Assembly (NCBI RefSeq): GCF_017498525.1
Contig: NZ_CP071796.1
Location: 3,100,001 to 3,164,000 of the forward strand
DNA: 64,000 bases
DNA from: Ottowia testudinis
GTDB taxonomy: Bacteria > Pseudomonadota > Gammaproteobacteria > Burkholderiales > Burkholderiaceae_C
Reading direction: 5' to 3'
Made by a program: the position numbers and the translations under genes. The notes under the pieces were generated by a model. The model ran no database searches and was not told the origin of the DNA. It saw only the letters and a list, made by a program, of their open reading frames with translations. Each line of letters starts with the position of its first letter. Position 1 is the stretch's first letter. Of the stretch, positions 61,910 through 64,000 are shown one piece after another.

Positions 61910-63519
61910 TGGCACGCGCCTTGACCTCCTGGCTGACGGCGTGGTCACCACGCTTATTCCGGATGTGGGGTGGTAGCTCCAGTTCCACGCCCCTACACGA
62001 AGCCGCAGGCCGGGGGCGTCGCGCCATGGCCTGGACACCGGGCAATCCGGGTGCGGTGGCTGCACTGCTGAACACCCACTCCGACCTGCGCAGCAAAAGC
62101 CGCGATCTGGTGCGGCGCAATGCCTGGGCCAATGCGGCACTGGACGCCTTTGTGGCCAACGCGGTGGGCACGGGCATCAAGCCACAAAGCCTGTGTCCGG
62201 ATGATGCCTTCCGCAAGGAAGTCCAGGCCCTGTGGCGTGACTGGACGGAAGAAGCCGATGCCGCAGGACAAACCGATTTCTACGGCCTGCAGGCACTGGC
62301 CTGCCGCGCCATGCTGGAAGCCGGTGAATGCCTGATCCGGCTGCGGCCACGGCGTCTGGAAGATGGATTGTCGGTGCCGCTGCAAATCCAGTTGCTGGAG
62401 TCGGAGCACCTGCCGATCACGCTCAATCAAGACTTGGGCAACGGAAACGTGATTCGCGCTGGCATTGAATTTGATGCCTTGGGACGTCGCGTGGCCTATC
62501 ACCTCTACCGCGCCCACCCAGAAGATGGCCGACTGGCACCGATGTCGGGCTCCGGTGCCGGGCAGAACTCTGGCAATGGTATCGACACGGTGCGCGTGCC
62601 CGCTACCGAAGTGCTGCACCTCTACCGCGTGCTGCGCCCGGGTCAGATTCGCGGTGAGCCCTGGCTGTCGCGGGCGCTGGTGAAGCTCCATGAACTCGAC
62701 CAGTACGACGATGCCGAACTGGTGCGCAAGAAGACGGCGGCGATGTTTGCGGGGTTTGTGACGCGCCAGCATCCGGAAGACAACCTGATGGGAGAAGGCG
62801 CGCCGGATGCGGCGGGCGTGGCTTTGTCCGGACTGGAGCCTGGCACGCTGCAGATTCTGGAGCCGGGCGAAGACATAAAGTTCTCAGACCCCGCCGATGT
62901 CGGCGGCTCTTACGGTGAATTCCTGCGCACACAGTTTCGGGCAGTGGCCGCTGCCATGGGCATCACCTATGAGCAGTTGACCGGTGATCTGACCGGGGTG
63001 AACTATTCCTCCATTCGGGCGGGTTTGCTGGAATTCCGCCGTCGCTGCGAAATGATTCAGCACAGCGTGCTGGTGCATCAGCTGTGCCGACCGGTGTGGG
63101 CCGCATGGCTGAAACAAGCCGTGCTGGCCGGAAGCATCACAGCCAGCGGCTACATGAAAGGTGACCCGGCCAGTCGGCGTCACTACGGCCAGGCCAAGTG
63201 GATTCCGCAGGGCTGGCAGTGGGTTGATCCTGAGAAAGAGTTCAAGGCCATGTTGCTGGCCATTCGGGCAGGGCTCATGAGCCGCTCCGAAGCGATTGCC
63301 GCCTTTGGCTACGACGCCGAAGACATCGACCGCGAAATCGCCGCCGACAACCAGAGAGCCGATGAACTCGGTTTGATCTTTGATTCCGATGCCCGCCAGA
63401 CCAGTCGGGTGGGCAATCACCAGAGCCAAGGCCAAGGCGCAGCCGATGCTGCTGCGACAAATGCCGCGAGTGATCGCACATCAGCTACCGACACCCCTTC
63501 TTCTTCCACACACCCATGA
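61909..63519 (+). CDS. Phage portal protein, lambda gpB family
   Basis: 536 residues, the usual length. Markers are SKSRDLVRRNAWANAALDAF, VLHLYRVLRPGQIRGEPWLS and AAMGITYEQLTGDLTGVNYS. It forms the twelvefold ring through which DNA enters. It overlaps the protease gene by four bases. Confidence 0.95.
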   Translation: MARALTSWLTAWSPRLFRMWGGSSSSTPLHEAAGRGRRAMAWTPGNPGAVAALLNTHSDLRSKSRDLVRRNAWANAALDAFVANAVGTGIKPQSLCPDDAFRKEVQALWRDWTEEADAAGQTDFYGLQALACRAMLEAGECLIRLRPRRLEDGLSVPLQIQLLESEHLPITLNQDLGNGNVIRAGIEFDALGRRVAYHLYRAHPEDGRLAPMSGSGAGQNSGNGIDTVRVPATEVLHLYRVLRPGQIRGEPWLSRALVKLHELDQYDDAELVRKKTAAMFAGFVTRQHPEDNLMGEGAPDAAGVALSGLEPGTLQILEPGEDIKFSDPADVGGSYGEFLRTQFRAVAAAMGITYEQLTGDLTGVNYSSIRAGLLEFRRRCEMIQHSVLVHQLCRPVWAAWLKQAVLAGSITASGYMKGDPASRRHYGQAKWIPQGWQWVDPEKEFKAMLLAIRAGLMSRSEAIAAFGYDAEDIDREIAADNQRADELGLIFDSDARQTSRVGNHQSQGQGAADAAATNAASDRTSATDTPSSSTHP

Positions 63520-64000
63520 ACCCTCTGCCCCATCTGGCCTCCCGTTTGTACGGCATGCCGCTCTTGATCCATCGACCCAAACTGGACACCATTCTGTCGG
63601 TCTTGGGCTCCAGGGTGGAGTGGCCTGTGGCCAATGCCCTGGCTACACCCGACTTCCAGCCCAAAGCGCGTGATCCCACGCCGGGCACCGATTCCGGCAT
63701 TGCCGTGATTCCGGTCTACGGCACGCTGGTGCGGCGCACCGTGGGTCTGGAAGCCGCTTCAGGTTTGACCAGCTACACCGCACTGGCGCAGCAACTGTCC
63801 GCAGCGGTGGCTGACCCCGCCGTGCGCGGCATTGTGCTGGACATCGACTCACCCGGTGGTGAGGCCGGCGGTGTATTCGATCTGGCCGACCAGATTCGTG
63901 CCGCCTGCAAAGTCAAACCGGTGTGGGCGGTGGCCAATGACATGGCCTTCTCGGCAGCTTATGCGCTGGCGGCGGCTGCCCAGCGGGTGGTGCTGCCACG
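63516..64000 (+). CDS. S49 family (SppA-like) prohead protease, 3' end outside window
   Basis: 161 codons are visible. The frame starts MNPLPHLASRLYGMPLLIHR and shows the S49 core VRGIVLDIDSPGGEAGGVFD and the nucleophile Ser in MAFSAAYALAAAA (codon 63951). In lambda, gpC of this family trims the scaffold and portal during head maturation. The gene has no stop before the window end. Confidence 0.92.
   Translation, partial: MNPLPHLASRLYGMPLLIHRPKLDTILSVLGSRVEWPVANALATPDFQPKARDPTPGTDSGIAVIPVYGTLVRRTVGLEAASGLTSYTALAQQLSAAVADPAVRGIVLDIDSPGGEAGGVFDLADQIRAACKVKPVWAVANDMAFSAAYALAAAAQRVVLP

Larger units (their letters stand above)
41713..64000 (+). mobile_element. Lambda-like prophage or prophage remnant (right end outside window)
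   Basis: From about 41.7 kb onward the content changes to phage genes: AlpA-like regulator, Sak4-like ATPase, SSB-like, Cas4-like exonuclease, D5 primase, RuvC-like, methyltransferases, terminases, gpW, portal, S49 protease. No integrase, repressor or lysis gene is visible and no att repeat could be identified, so the left border is approximate. The head genes look intact, so it may be a full prophage. Confidence 0.8.

Overview
The window looks like a chromosomal piece of a high-GC betaproteobacterium of the order Burkholderiales, most likely family Comamonadaceae. This rests on the gene order and style of the housekeeping genes (uvrC, earP-efp, pgsA, ppiD, hupB), the EarP/Arg32 type of EF-P, and a dispersed ATAGCT...GCGCTTG...AAGCGC repeat that I associate with this family. 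The genus cannot be fixed from the sequence alone. The window has three blocks. (1) Bases 1 to about 13,530 are core chromosome: the end of ppsA, a two-subunit sodium:solute symporter, ppiD, tRNA-Val(UAC), hupB, a DMT exporter, pgsA, uvrC, earP, efp and a LOG-family gene, with clear intrinsic terminators. Four copies of the dispersed repeat lie here, two of them inside the earP reading frame. (2) Bases about 13,800 to 41,700 form a dense iron and metallophore island. Read leftward from a Fur box at 30,145, it encodes HemP, a haem receptor, HutZ, HmuS, the HmuTUV ABC importer, a catecholate-type receptor, two small membrane proteins, a PepSY protein, TonB, ExbB, ExbD, a second TonB, an unknown Cys-containing protein, a Fur-family regulator, a complementary pair of bacterioferritin subunits and Bfd. 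Read rightward, it encodes a DUF2325 protein, a ferritin-like protein, an AraC activator, and then a tightly overlapping operon: FyuA-like receptor, YbtX-like MFS protein, an unlisted 48-residue membrane peptide, YbtP-like ABC half-transporter, DmeF-type CDF metal exporter and YbtQ-like ABC half-transporter. No siderophore synthesis genes are visible, so this operon probably imports a metallophore made elsewhere. Fur boxes mark bfd, the bfr pair, the hemP/DUF2325 divergent promoter and the fyuA-like promoter, the last next to a 20-bp-period direct repeat fitting the AraC activator. (3) Bases about 41,713 to 64,000 are a lambda-like prophage or prophage-derived element that starts right at the end of the metallophore operon and runs off the window. 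It opens with two unknown genes, followed by an AlpA-like regulator; recombination and replication genes (Sak4-like ATPase, SSB-like protein, Cas4-like exonuclease, D5-type primase-helicase, RuvC-like resolvase); a toxin-antitoxin pair; and two ParB-methyltransferase fusions. Three small genes on the minus strand separate these from the packaging and head genes (small and large terminase, gpW-like, portal, S49 protease, the last cut by the window end). No integrase is visible. The most interesting parts are the metallophore operon with a metal exporter and a micro-protein built into it, the two unknown genes at the island/prophage junction, the paired palindromic elements that bracket the RuvC-to-antitoxin block, and the repeats embedded in earP.
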